In this document: piece after piece, positions 1 to 8,384 of the stretch
How positions within the stretch are numbered: position 1 is the first letter of the stretch
How the letters are laid out: the number at the start of each line of letters is the position of its first letter
NCBI GenBank assembly: GCA_016707485.1
Contig: JADJHN010000002.1
Span: 1,488,001 to 1,552,000 of the forward strand
Direction: 5' to 3'
Length of the DNA: 64,000 nucleotides
Origin: Lysobacterales bacterium
Lineage (GTDB): Bacteria; Pseudomonadota; Gammaproteobacteria; Xanthomonadales; Rhodanobacteraceae
The notes under the pieces: model-generated
The model's input: the letters and a program-made list of their open reading frames with translations, nothing else
The model's database searches: none
Told to the model about the DNA's origin: nothing
Translations under genes and position numbers: made by a program

Positions 1-1
1 C

Positions 2-2773
2 TCGACCACCTTGCATTTACCCTATGGCTATCGCCTGATTGCCGCCCCCGGCAGCGATCAGGCCAGCGGCAGCTGGATGTCGCGTTGGACCCTGCTCGAT
101 GTATTTCTGGCTGCCATCATCGTCCTGCTTGGCGCACGCCTGTTTGGCTGGATCGGGGCGGCAACAACCGTCGTCTTCCTCCTGCTCGGATATCAGGAAG
201 GTGGCGCGCCGTTGTGGACCCTGCTGGCGGTTTTCGCGCTGGCCCTGATCGCCCGTGCCTTGCCGAATGGTCGCCTGGCAACGGCAGCGCGCTGGTTGCG
301 CGCGGCAGCGGTCATCCTTTTGCTGATCTTCGCCGTGCCGTTCGCGGCCAGCCAGTTGCGCATGGCCCTGTATCCGCAGCTTGAGGCGGGTACCACAAGT
401 GGATTCGACGCGCCTGCTTTCGACAACGGCATGTTCGCGGAGAGACGCAAAAGCATAGTGACCAACCAGCCGGTGATGGCGCCGCCACCACCGCCAGCGC
501 CAGCGTCTGCTCCGGCTGCGGAATATTCCCAGTCGGATAGCGAGAAGCTGGAGTCCATTGTTGTCACCGGCTCGCGCATCAGGAAGTCCGACCTGATCAG
601 ACAGTACAGCCAGTCGACCGTCGTGCAGACTGGTGGCGGCGAGCCGGGCTGGCAGGTTGGCAGTCGCTATCAGTTGAGCTGGAGCGGGCCGGTGCTGCCC
701 GATCAGGAGGTGCGCCTGGTGATTGCCTCGCCGTGGATGCTGCGCCTGTTGCGCGTGATCCTGGTCGGGGTGCTTGGCGTGTTGCTCTGGCGCATCGTTC
801 GCGACACGCCCTGGCGTCGGCCTGCGGGCAGGGCGAAAGCACTGGCCGGGCTGATGCTGTTTGGCTTGGCGATGCTCGGGTTGCCGCTCGCGCAGGCGAC
901 GGATTACCCATCCGACAACATGCTCCAGCAATTGCAGGCACGCCTGACCGAAGCGCCGGAGTGTGTGCCGCAATGTGCCAATCTTGCCAACGCGGAAGTT
1001 TCCGTGATTGGCGAAAACCTCAAGGTCGCACTGGAAGTGCATACCCTCGCCCGCATGGCGGTGCCGATTCCGACCGATGACAAGGTGCTGTCGGCGCGCT
1101 CGATCACGATTGATGGCGCAGCCAGCGAAGGTGTCGTCCTCAGTGCGGGCAAGTCCTGGATCGCCCTCAATCGCGGCGTGCACCGCGTCGAGTTGAACTT
1201 TGCAATCAGCGGCGATCGCATCGCGGTTGCGTTTCCGATGAGGCCGGAACAGCTGCGCTTTTCGGGCGAGGCCTGGCAAGCCAGCGGCATCGCCGATGCG
1301 CGCCTGCTGACCGATACCCTGACCCTCGTGCGTGCGCGCACGAATGCCGATTCCAGCGTGGTTGCCAGCGAGCAACGCTTTCCGCCGTATGTGCGTGTCG
1401 AGCGATCGATCAGCCTCGATCTGGACTGGGGCATCGAGAACGCGGTCGAGCGCCTCGCCCCCAGCGAAGGCGGTTTCACGGTCGATCTGCAAACAATCGC
1501 CGGTGAGCACGTGTCGACGCCCGGCCTCAAGGTGCGCGATGGCAGGTTGACGATCGGCATGGCCGATGGCGAGGATCAGGCGAACTGGAGCAGCACGCTC
1601 GACAAGTCCGATACGCTGAGCCTGACCGCGCCGGATCTCGGCAGTCACGCCGAAGTCTGGAAGATCCTCGTCAGTCCGACCTGGCACGTCGAATTCAGCG
1701 GCGTGCCCGAGAGCGCCGCCACGGATCCTGCCGAGGGCAGCGACTACCATGAGTTCGAGTTCCATCCCTTGCCCGGCGAAACGCTGACCTTGCGCGTGAC
1801 CAAACCCGTTGCGGCGGATGGCGCGACGCGGGCGATCGATTCGCTCGACCTTGCCAGCGATTTCGGCCTGCGCGCACGCACGCACACCTTGCGCTTCGCT
1901 CTGCGCGCCAGCCAGGGTGGCGAGCAAGTCATCGTGCTGCCGAAAGAGGCCGAATTGCTCGGTGTCAGTCGCGATGGTGCGACGATCGGCGCGCGGACGA
2001 TGGATGGAAAATTGAGTTTGCCGATCGCTCCCGGAGTGCAGAATTACGAAGTACGTTTTAGAGAAAATGCGGAAATGTCAATCCGAATCGACACGCCGGT
2101 AGTTGTGCCGGGATTGCCGGCAGCCAACATCAACCTGGCGGTCAACCTGCCGAATGACCGCTGGCTGCTCGCTGCATTCGGACCGGCCGTCGGCCCGGCC
2201 GTCCTGTTCTGGGGCGAACTGCTGGTTGCGATTGTGCTGGCCTGGTTGCTTTCGCGCTGGCGCAAGGCCGCGCTGCGCTTCCACCACTGGTTGTTGCTCG
2301 TGCTGGGTTTTTCGACGTTCTCGTGGCTGGCCTTGCTGGTCGTCGTCGGCTGGTTGTTTGCCCTTGACTGGCGCGCGCGCAACGCAGCCGCCAGCAACTG
2401 GAAATTCAACCTTGTTCAACTCGGCCTGGCACTGTTGACCGTGATTGCCCTGGTCTGCCTGTTCGAGAGCATCCGCAACGGTTTGCTCGGCAGCCCGGAC
2501 ATGGTCGTGCGCGGCAATGGTTCTTGGGCCAACCACCTGCAATGGTTTGCCGATCGCAGCAGCGATGCCTTGCCGGTGGCGAGTGTGATTTCGCTGCCGC
2601 TGTGGGTTTACAACGTGATCATGTTGTTCTGGGCATTGTGGCTGGCCTGGGCCGTGGTCGGCTGGGTGCGCAACGGTTTTGCTGCGTGGATGCGCGATGG
2701 CTACTGGCGAACCTGGCGGGTCGAGCGGCCCGTGGCGATCGATATGCCGGCACCGCCGCCTCCGGTGGAGTGA
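2..2773 (+). CDS. Large inner-membrane protein of unknown function, 5' end cut by the window
   Basis: The frame is open to the left edge, so the N-terminus is missing and the first in-window start codon (TTG at 11) should not be trusted. About 920 residues are visible. Four hydrophobic segments lie near residues 27-115, two near 240-300 and four to five near 710-885 (numbered from the TTG), with a long probably periplasmic beta-rich part at about 300-710. A proline-rich linker near residue 160 is followed by IVVTGSRI, the string typical of the start of TonB-dependent receptors, although no plug or barrel follows. Its stop overlaps the start of prmC (TGATG), so the two are probably co-transcribed. 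I do not recognise a named family; coding status is secure, function unknown. Confidence 0.85.
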   Translation, partial: STTLHLPYGYRLIAAPGSDQASGSWMSRWTLLDVFLAAIIVLLGARLFGWIGAATTVVFLLLGYQEGGAPLWTLLAVFALALIARALPNGRLATAARWLRAAAVILLLIFAVPFAASQLRMALYPQLEAGTTSGFDAPAFDNGMFAERRKSIVTNQPVMAPPPPPAPASAPAAEYSQSDSEKLESIVVTGSRIRKSDLIRQYSQSTVVQTGGGEPGWQVGSRYQLSWSGPVLPDQEVRLVIASPWMLRLLRVILVGVLGVLLWRIVRDTPWRRPAGRAKALAGLMLFGLAMLGLPLAQATDYPSDNMLQQLQARLTEAPECVPQCANLANAEVSVIGENLKVALEVHTLARMAVPIPTDDKVLSARSITIDGAASEGVVLSAGKSWIALNRGVHRVELNFAISGDRIAVAFPMRPEQLRFSGEAWQASGIADARLLTDTLTLVRARTNADSSVVASEQRFPPYVRVERSISLDLDWGIENAVERLAPSEGGFTVDLQTIAGEHVSTPGLKVRDGRLTIGMADGEDQANWSSTLDKSDTLSLTAPDLGSHAEVWKILVSPTWHVEFSGVPESAATDPAEGSDYHEFEFHPLPGETLTLRVTKPVAADGATRAIDSLDLASDFGLRARTHTLRFALRASQGGEQVIVLPKEAELLGVSRDGATIGARTMDGKLSLPIAPGVQNYEVRFRENAEMSIRIDTPVVVPGLPAANINLAVNLPNDRWLLAAFGPAVGPAVLFWGELLVAIVLAWLLSRWRKAALRFHHWLLLVLGFSTFSWLALLVVVGWLFALDWRARNAAASNWKFNLVQLGLALLTVIALVCLFESIRNGLLGSPDMVVRGNGSWANHLQWFADRSSDALPVASVISLPLWVYNVIMLFWALWLAWAVVGWVRNGFAAWMRDGYWRTWRVERPVAIDMPAPPPPVE

Positions 2774-3603
2774 TGGTGAGCGTTCGCGAATTGCTGCACG
2801 CGGCGGCGGCACGCGGCGATGTCGAAGCTCGGCACGAGGCCGAGATCCTGCTCGGCCATGTGCTGCAGCGCGAGCGCGCATGGTTGTTCACGCACGCCGA
2901 TTTCGTTCCCGATCAGGCACAAGTTGATCGATACAATGAGCTGATGAAGGAACGCCAGCGTGGCGAGCCGATCGCTTACCTGGTCGGCCACCGCGGCTTC
3001 TGGACACTCGATCTGCTGGTGACGCCGGACGTGCTTGTCCCGCGCGCAGAAACCGAGCTGCTGGTCGAACTTGCGCTGGCGCGCATCCCGCTAGGTGTCG
3101 GATTCCGCATTGCCGACCTGGGCACCGGTTCGGGTGCCATCGCGCTTGCCATTGCCGGTGATCGCCCGCATGCGCGCGTGCTGGCTACCGATGCCAGCCG
3201 TGCCGCTTTGGCCGTTGCCACCGCCAACGCACGGCGGCTGGGCATCGACAATGTCGAGTTTGCCGAGGGTGACTGGTGCGCAGCCCTGGGTTCGCGGATG
3301 TTCGAAATGATTGTCTCCAATCCGCCCTACATCGCCGCCGCCGATGCGCACCTCGCGCAAGGGGACCTGCGCTTCGAGCCGCCTGCGGCGCTTGCCTCAG
3401 GCGTCGATGGCCTCGATGCGATCCGGAAGATCATCGACGCCGCCCCGCGCCATCTCGCTGGCGGGGGCTGGCTGCTGCTCGAACATGGCTACCACCAGGG
3501 TGTTGCGGTGCGCGACCTGCTTGAGCAGCACGGATTCCAGGCCACGCAAACCTGGCAGGATCTTGCCGATCACGATCGCATCAGCGGCGGTCATCGCCCC
3601 TGA
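2773..3603 (+). CDS. prmC: Peptide chain release factor N5-glutamine methyltransferase PrmC
   Basis: This S-adenosylmethionine-dependent methyltransferase modifies the GGQ glutamine of release factors RF1 and RF2 in the cytoplasm. The 276-residue length is normal for the family. It shows the N-terminal helical domain with GEPIAYL (residues 64-70), the SAM-binding motif DLGTGSG (115-121) and the catalytic NPPY (183-186). The ATG at 2773 overlaps the stop of the upstream membrane-protein gene, which indicates translational coupling. In many relatives prmC follows prfA; here it follows an unrelated membrane protein. Confidence 0.96.
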   Translation: MVSVRELLHAAAARGDVEARHEAEILLGHVLQRERAWLFTHADFVPDQAQVDRYNELMKERQRGEPIAYLVGHRGFWTLDLLVTPDVLVPRAETELLVELALARIPLGVGFRIADLGTGSGAIALAIAGDRPHARVLATDASRAALAVATANARRLGIDNVEFAEGDWCAALGSRMFEMIVSNPPYIAAADAHLAQGDLRFEPPAALASGVDGLDAIRKIIDAAPRHLAGGGWLLLEHGYHQGVAVRDLLEQHGFQATQTWQDLADHDRISGGHRP

Positions 3604-3616
3604 GGATCGCGCCGCA

Positions 3617-3880
3617 TCACGCGCAACGCACGCCCATTACGGCAACTCGGCGCTCGGCGCATTTGCCTTCGATGGCCGAAAGCAGGCTCAGGTATTCGGC
3701 TTCCTCGCGGCAGGAAATCTGCATCGCGACGCTATGCCAGATCGGGCCGCTCGTGGCCATCGAGCCGTGTTTCTCGCGAATGCGCGCAAGCACCAAGTCC
3801 ACGGCCTCGCGCGCCCGCTGCGCAATCTGATCCACCGAGGATTTCTTCTCGCGGTCACCAAACAGGATTGTCACGTTCAT
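3617..3880 (-). CDS. Small conserved hypothetical protein (87 aa)
   Basis: The start chosen is the ATG at 3880 (protein begins MNVTILFGDREKK), because GGAG sits seven bases upstream; an upstream start would add six residues and lacks this spacing. The protein is mixed alpha/beta in character with an amphipathic helix rich in Arg, Lys and Glu (about residues 15-40) and three cysteines. There is no signal peptide or membrane segment. It faces prmC tail to tail with 13 bases between the stop codons. I do not recognise the family. The good ribosome binding site and normal codon use make it a likely real gene. Confidence 0.65.
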   Translation of the reverse strand: MNVTILFGDREKKSSVDQIAQRAREAVDLVLARIREKHGSMATSGPIWHSVAMQISCREEAEYLSLLSAIEGKCAERRVAVMGVRCA

Positions 3881-4162
3881 CGGCAATCTCCGCCTCAATC
3901 ATCCCGGGCTGGAGTGTCCCTGATCACGGATGAACGAAGCGGATACGGCCGCAATGGATGATCGCGCAGCCTATCGCGCCCGCTTTGCCCGGGCTGGGCA
4001 ACCCCAACTTCCAGCATCGTCGACGATACAGAAGCATCACGGCTGAAGCCTGCGCCTGCAAAGCAGGGCAGGGTGCGTGACGCCAATGGAGCGCCGCACA
4101 CGCAACTCTCCGGCCTGTTGCCTTGATGAATCGCCAAGCTGCGGCGAAGATTCGGCAACTTC

Positions 4163-6127
4163 CTACCCGACATGCCTGCAGCGCGCCAGGCGCTTGGCAA
4201 ACTCCAGCAGCGCCGGCTCCACGGTCGAGTTCGCAAAGCCTTTCACCTGATCGAGTCTGCCCGTGCCATCGGCGAGCAGATGCAGGCCGATATGCGCCAC
4301 CGGCCGCAGCCGATTGCCGGCGCGTATCGAATAAATGATATAGGCGCGACTGGCGCAGGCCTCGACATAGGTATGCAGGCAGGTGCGCATGCACTCGCCC
4401 TCCTGCCACAGCGTCGTGCTGTCGCGCAGCGGCACCACATCGAAACCGCGCCAGCGCAGGCCATCGATGCCGTGCGCCCAATCCACTTTGAGTACCGTCC
4501 GGCGCTTGTTCTCGCACCAGGCGAGGTAGCGCGCATGAAACCAGCGCCATGGCGCACGCTGCTGATTGCTGTCGAAAACCGGATGCGTGCGTGCGATCCA
4601 GCCCAGTACCGGCGTCAATTCGTGTTCGAGAAAGGCATCCAGTTCGCCGAGTGGCAGCGTGCGCCGAATTTGCGCAATTGCCCCGCGCACCAGGCCAAGC
4701 GGCAAGGCGGCCACATCGGGTGTTTCTGCATACCAGTGCCGCGCAAACAAGGCGCGCACGAAGCAGGCCGGCATCGGTTCGGTCGCCTGTGCGCGCTGCA
4801 GCAGGCACACATAGGCGATCAGGTTTTCCCAGGTTTGTTGCGGATTGGTGCCCATGCCGTTGAACGGTCGATACACCGCACGCGAGCCGCGGCACAGCAG
4901 CCTCCATCCCGCCGTGGTCACGCCGTACTCGGCAAGCCGCTGCCGCAACACGTGGAAATCGTCGCGCACCCCGATCAGTTTCAGACTCACCGCGAAGCCC
5001 CACAGCGGTGCCAGCCGTGGCGCTTCCCCGGCGCGCTGGCGCAGCAGGTCGGCATGGCGCCATGCCCAGATGTAGCGGCCGCTGCGCACACCTCGACCGC
5101 GCCACAGGCCGATCGTGCAGGTACGAAGATCGTGCAACACGCGGCGATCGGTCGGGTAGGCCTCGCGGATATGCGCGCGCACATGATCGATCAGGCACGA
5201 TTGCCGGGCGATCTGCTTGACCACCTCGGTCAGCCAGGTGAACGCCGGGCCTTCGATGTCCTCATGCGCCCACGCCCATCCCAGCGCGGTGCGCAGATCC
5301 TGGCGCAGGCGGCAGGCGAAAGGCAGGCACCAGTCGTCCGATGGCAGCGGTGCGAGAAGATCCGCCTGCGCATAACGCACGCACTCGTAGTCCGAAACAT
5401 GACGTTGCGAGACGGTGATGAAGCGCCGTTGCCAGTCGAAATTGAGACGGAATGCACCGAGCACCTCGACGAGGCAGTAACCCGCGCCATGCTCGATGCG
5501 GGTCGGATTCGCGAATGCGGCATAAAGCAGGGCGCGCGTCCGCATCGCGAGTGGCAGCAGGGTGTGCCGCAATTCGCCGAGCCGCTGCGGCAAGGGTGGA
5601 AACATCGTCACGTCAAATGCACGCCCGGATGGCCGTTGCCGTTGCAAGGCGAGCAAGGCCGCTCGTGGCCAATTGCGCATCGCCATCGCGTAATCCAGCA
5701 ACGCGCGTGCTCGATCGCATACTGCGACCAACGCACCCGATTCCGCCCCGAGGGCGTCGATCCGATCACGCCAGCGCCGCAGCCGCCCCGGCGTGCCGAG
5801 CCAGAGCACCAGCCCCGGATCGATCAATACGCCATCGCACAGATGCTCCGCATAGCCACGCCGATGACTGCCTGGCACGCGCGCCGCCGCCAGCAGCGCA
5901 TCCACACGATCGCGCACCGCCAGCGCATCGAGCCAGTCGTCCATGGGCGCGCCAGCCGGCGAGAACAGACTGGCCTGTTCGGGATCGGCTTCGGGCAGGC
6001 AAGGCGGATCGAGCTTGAATGCCGGAGGACCGCGCCAGACCCAGCGATTGGAGCGTCCACAAAAGTGGGCAACCCGAGATCCCTGCAGCTCCGAAGTTGA
6101 ACCGACCGACTCGACAACAGCAGACAT
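4163..6127 (-). CDS. PcfJ-like domain protein
   Basis: A long protein (654 residues from the ATG at 6127; the frame stays open to 6274, and ATG 5944 is another possible start). The last roughly 120 residues, around the strings GECMRTCLHTYVE and LDQVKGFANSTVEP, resemble the C-terminal domain of PcfJ-like proteins, in which a conserved Cys/Tyr segment is followed by a beta-hairpin and an N-x-x-V/P segment. The N-terminal 500 residues are basic, Trp- and Arg-rich and have no motif I can name. PcfJ-like proteins occur on conjugative and other mobile elements and as orphans; their activity is not established. No good ribosome binding site is seen for any start. It lies at the edge of the accessory stretch ending at tRNA-Phe. 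Confidence 0.6.
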   Translation of the reverse strand: MSAVVESVGSTSELQGSRVAHFCGRSNRWVWRGPPAFKLDPPCLPEADPEQASLFSPAGAPMDDWLDALAVRDRVDALLAAARVPGSHRRGYAEHLCDGVLIDPGLVLWLGTPGRLRRWRDRIDALGAESGALVAVCDRARALLDYAMAMRNWPRAALLALQRQRPSGRAFDVTMFPPLPQRLGELRHTLLPLAMRTRALLYAAFANPTRIEHGAGYCLVEVLGAFRLNFDWQRRFITVSQRHVSDYECVRYAQADLLAPLPSDDWCLPFACRLRQDLRTALGWAWAHEDIEGPAFTWLTEVVKQIARQSCLIDHVRAHIREAYPTDRRVLHDLRTCTIGLWRGRGVRSGRYIWAWRHADLLRQRAGEAPRLAPLWGFAVSLKLIGVRDDFHVLRQRLAEYGVTTAGWRLLCRGSRAVYRPFNGMGTNPQQTWENLIAYVCLLQRAQATEPMPACFVRALFARHWYAETPDVAALPLGLVRGAIAQIRRTLPLGELDAFLEHELTPVLGWIARTHPVFDSNQQRAPWRWFHARYLAWCENKRRTVLKVDWAHGIDGLRWRGFDVVPLRDSTTLWQEGECMRTCLHTYVEACASRAYIIYSIRAGNRLRPVAHIGLHLLADGTGRLDQVKGFANSTVEPALLEFAKRLARCRHVG

Positions 6128-6503
6128 GGGCGCGCTCACGTTGGGGCGAGCGTGAACTATCGGGCACGGGGATCTCAGGGCTTGCGATTGCGGATCGGCC
6201 CCGCGACTCCGGATCTCCATCCTGTTCGGCAGCGGCGGCTGCCGGGCCTTCGCCTGATTCACCGAAATGCGCAACGCCGCAAGGTTCTGCCCCGGAGATT
6301 GAGGCCGAGTTCAATCGTGAATCCTGGTCGCGATACAAACTCCCGAAACGGAAGTCGCGACATGAAATCGGAATTCAACGAAACCCTGACCGGCACGTTC
6401 GAGCCCACGCGCAGGTGATCGAAGAACCATTCTGATCCCTCGGGCCCACGCTCGGAGTTGCACTCCAACCACGCGGGGAAGCTCTCCCTCAGCGCTCATC
6501 CCC
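6128..6503. other. Intergenic region without a supportable gene
   Basis: Between the PcfJ-like gene and the repeats at 6504 I see only short open frames on both strands with no ribosome binding site, no recognisable protein and no strong hairpin. The next 500 bases are relics, so this stretch may also be decayed DNA. Confidence 0.5.
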
Positions 6504-6545
6504 GGTCAATTTTCAACGAGCAGAGTTGGTCAGTTTTCAACGAGC
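6504..6545. repeat. Two direct repeats resembling an IS21-family terminus
   Basis: Two near-identical 18-base copies, at 6504-6521 and 6528-6545, read GGTCA(A/G)TTTTCAACGAGC and differ at one base, with six bases between them. IS21-family elements carry multiple terminal repeats, often with GGTCA-type and TTTTC runs, so this looks like a leftover element end. No istA or istB sequence is present on either side, so only the end survives, if the assignment is correct. Confidence 0.45.
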
Positions 6546-6559
6546 GCCAACAGCTGGCC

Positions 6560-7020
6560 TCAACGCGCAAGAATATCCATGGAGTCCTGCCGCCGCTGGA
6601 GGGTGACCTGGCGCATATCGGAGATCTGCCGGGAATCGAACAGCAGGCCTCAATCCAGGAGCGTACCTACTGTTTCAGCGACAAGGAGTGGCGGCAAGCC
6701 ACCTATGACCGAACCCTGTCGCTGAACAAGGAGGAGCTGCAGTTCGCCAGAGCACTCGATGACGCGGATTTCGTCGTCTGGTGCCATCGCAACCCCGATC
6801 GCAAACGCTATTCGGTCCCAACCGTTCGCGCCGATCACGAGAACTGTTTCCATCCCGATTTCGTCGTGTGCCTGGAAATATGTACGGCAAAGCCTTGTTC
6901 GTCACTCGCGACAAGAACTCGTTGCGTGCTGGCAACGATGATGGCAGCCTGGGGCGGGTCATCGACCGGGACAACCTGGACTGCGTCAGAGACTGGATGT
7001 GCAAGACCAAAGCGCCATGA
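6560..7020 (+). pseudogene. Decayed C-terminus of a helicase / type III restriction (Res) subunit
   Basis: Two pieces in different frames read like the C-terminal nuclease region of a superfamily 2 helicase or type III restriction subunit. The first (about 6660-6876) contains ELQFARALDDADFVVWCHR, NPDRK and HPDFVVCLE. The second (6879-7020) contains MYGKALFVTRD, NDDGSLGRVID and a closing VRDWM. Intact relatives have roughly 30 residues between these blocks, including the E-x-K of the PD-(D/E)XK nuclease. Here that part is deleted and the frame changes at about 6878. No helicase motifs (Walker A, DEXX) are found upstream. The family naming is from memory of the motif pattern; that it is broken is visible directly. 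Confidence 0.65.
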
Positions 7021-7051
7021 GCCGGGCTCGTTATCGTCGCGGGGGTGAAGG

Positions 7052-7261
7052 ATGAGGAGATATTTCGCCCGGCTCTCATTCCGCCTGCGACGATTGTTTG
7101 CTCGTCGGAAAACGCATGTCGATGTTGACGGGAATCCAGTGAAATATCATGGGATCCACTCTCATGACGAGAGCGGCGAGTTCTTGCATATCCTTGTCAA
7201 ACGACCGATTCGAGTGAAGCCCGCGAGCCCATCGGAGCGGCATACGCGGGACGGCAGCTGA
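7052..7261 (+). CDS. Possible small basic protein (69 aa)
   Basis: This short frame begins at an ATG preceded by a purine run (GGGGGTGAAGG) that lies very close to the start codon. The protein has an Arg-rich N-terminus (MRRYFARLSFRLRRLFARR) followed by a His-rich middle. I do not recognise it. It lies between the helicase relic and the HD gene and faces the HD gene tail to tail with 11 bases between stops. It could equally be chance coding in decayed DNA. Confidence 0.3.
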   Translation: MRRYFARLSFRLRRLFARRKTHVDVDGNPVKYHGIHSHDESGEFLHILVKRPIRVKPASPSERHTRDGS

Positions 7262-7272
7262 CGTCGTGGCGG

Positions 7273-7914
7273 TCAACCGGATTGCTGTGCGGTAGCCAGG
7301 CCAACGCGATCAGTCGCACCCGCAAGTTCGTGGATTCGCGCAACCGTGCGCTCGAGTTCGGCAGCCATCGAGATTTTCCGGTTTGCGAATATTTCGGCGA
7401 GCGACTGGTAGTAGCGCAGCGTTCCTTCGCGTTTGCCGGTGAACCGGGAAAAGACCGTGTTCCCCACATCCGGGTTTTCCAAGTCGACAAGAATCGCACG
7501 AGCGTTGTGCAGCTTGTCGCAGCCAGAAACCAGCAGGGTCGTGGCGTCGGCCTGATCCAGATGCGCAACGTAGGTCAGTTTGCGTCGAGTCCAGCCCGCT
7601 TGCTTCGACTCCGCATCGAGGTTGGCGGCTTTCTGTTCGGCCGTGCCATCGGTACAGTCCTCGACAATGCGGGCGACGTCGTCGCCGAATTGCGCGCGGA
7701 TCAAGGCGCGATGCGGTTCACCACAATCTTCGATCACGTCATGCAACAAGCCTGCAATCGCCTGATTCTCGTTGCCGCCAAATTCAATGACAAGACTGGC
7801 CACGCCAAGCAGGTGATACAGATAGGGAATGTTCGAGCCCTTGCGGAATTGGGCAGCGTGAGCGATGCGGGCGTAATCGAAGGCATCGGTGAAGCGTCTT
7901 GTCATGGTAGCCAT
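7273..7914 (-). CDS. HD-domain protein of the RelA/SpoT hydrolase (MESH1-like) type
   Basis: A stand-alone HD phosphohydrolase of about 213 residues. The metal-binding layout is visible: an early His (FDYARIAHAAQFRKG), YLYHLLGV, the HD pair in AGLLHDVIEDCG, and a later Asp in VSGCDKLHNARAI. This order matches small alarmone hydrolases and RelA/SpoT N-terminal HD domains, which remove the 3'-diphosphate from (p)ppGpp; the substrate is inferred. There is no synthetase, TGS or ACT domain. The ATG at 7914 is chosen because AGGAG lies eight bases upstream; the ATG at 7920 would leave only two bases. It sits in an accessory stretch with unknown genes, which suggests a stress or mobile-element role rather than the core stringent response. 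Confidence 0.85.
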   Translation of the reverse strand: MATMTRRFTDAFDYARIAHAAQFRKGSNIPYLYHLLGVASLVIEFGGNENQAIAGLLHDVIEDCGEPHRALIRAQFGDDVARIVEDCTDGTAEQKAANLDAESKQAGWTRRKLTYVAHLDQADATTLLVSGCDKLHNARAILVDLENPDVGNTVFSRFTGKREGTLRYYQSLAEIFANRKISMAAELERTVARIHELAGATDRVGLATAQQSG

Positions 7915-7964
7915 TGGCATTTCTCCTTTCGTTTTCGCGTTGGCAAAGTGGGTATCTCCGATTG

Positions 7965-8384
7965 CTATTCAGGGTCGAGATTCTCGTACCAATCCGGATC
8001 CTGCATCAGGCGTTCCGGATCGATGTGGTTGAAGTCCGAATTCTTCCAGCCGTAGAGATAGCGAAAGATGGCCGGCGGCAGGTTTTGCGGCATGTAGTTC
8101 CGTGGCTCCCAGGGATGACCAGCTTGCTTGCGTGCAATCTGCCCGAGCGTCGGCATATCGGGGTAGGGCAAGTTCAACTGCAATACGGGACGGTCCTCAG
8201 GGCGCAAGTAGCGGTGTCGTGAGCAAGGCTCGTAGTCTTCGCTATAGCGGCTGGCGATGACGAGACACGCGGTATCGGGAGGAAGATATCGACCGGCCCT
8301 CTGGGCGGGGGCGAGTGCTCGCCCTAAAAGGTTCCAGGTCCATGGACCTTGAACAACCTTGTCGCCATCCGGTTTCGAATTCAC
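7965..8384 (-). CDS. Hypothetical protein (139 aa)
   Basis: The frame starts at a GTG (8384) and encodes a soluble, Pro-, Tyr- and Trp-rich protein ending in acidic residues (RLMQDPDWYENLDPE). No signal peptide, membrane segment or known motif is seen. The first codons overlap a 14-base palindrome (AGGTCCATGGACCT, 8336-8349), so the true start may be further in. It lies 50 bases upstream of the HD gene on the same strand and may be co-transcribed with it. I do not recognise the family. Confidence 0.5.
   Translation of the reverse strand: MNSKPDGDKVVQGPWTWNLLGRALAPAQRAGRYLPPDTACLVIASRYSEDYEPCSRHRYLRPEDRPVLQLNLPYPDMPTLGQIARKQAGHPWEPRNYMPQNLPPAIFRYLYGWKNSDFNHIDPERLMQDPDWYENLDPE

Noticed and set aside
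17..1927. A 636-codon open frame on the minus strand
   Set aside because: Antisense of the left-edge membrane protein, which has clear helices and is coupled to prmC.
4172..6100. A 642-codon open frame on the plus strand
   Set aside because: Shadow of the PcfJ-like gene. The minus-strand product has the recognisable C-terminal domain and hydrophobic pattern; the plus frame is His/Arg/Gln-rich shadow sequence.
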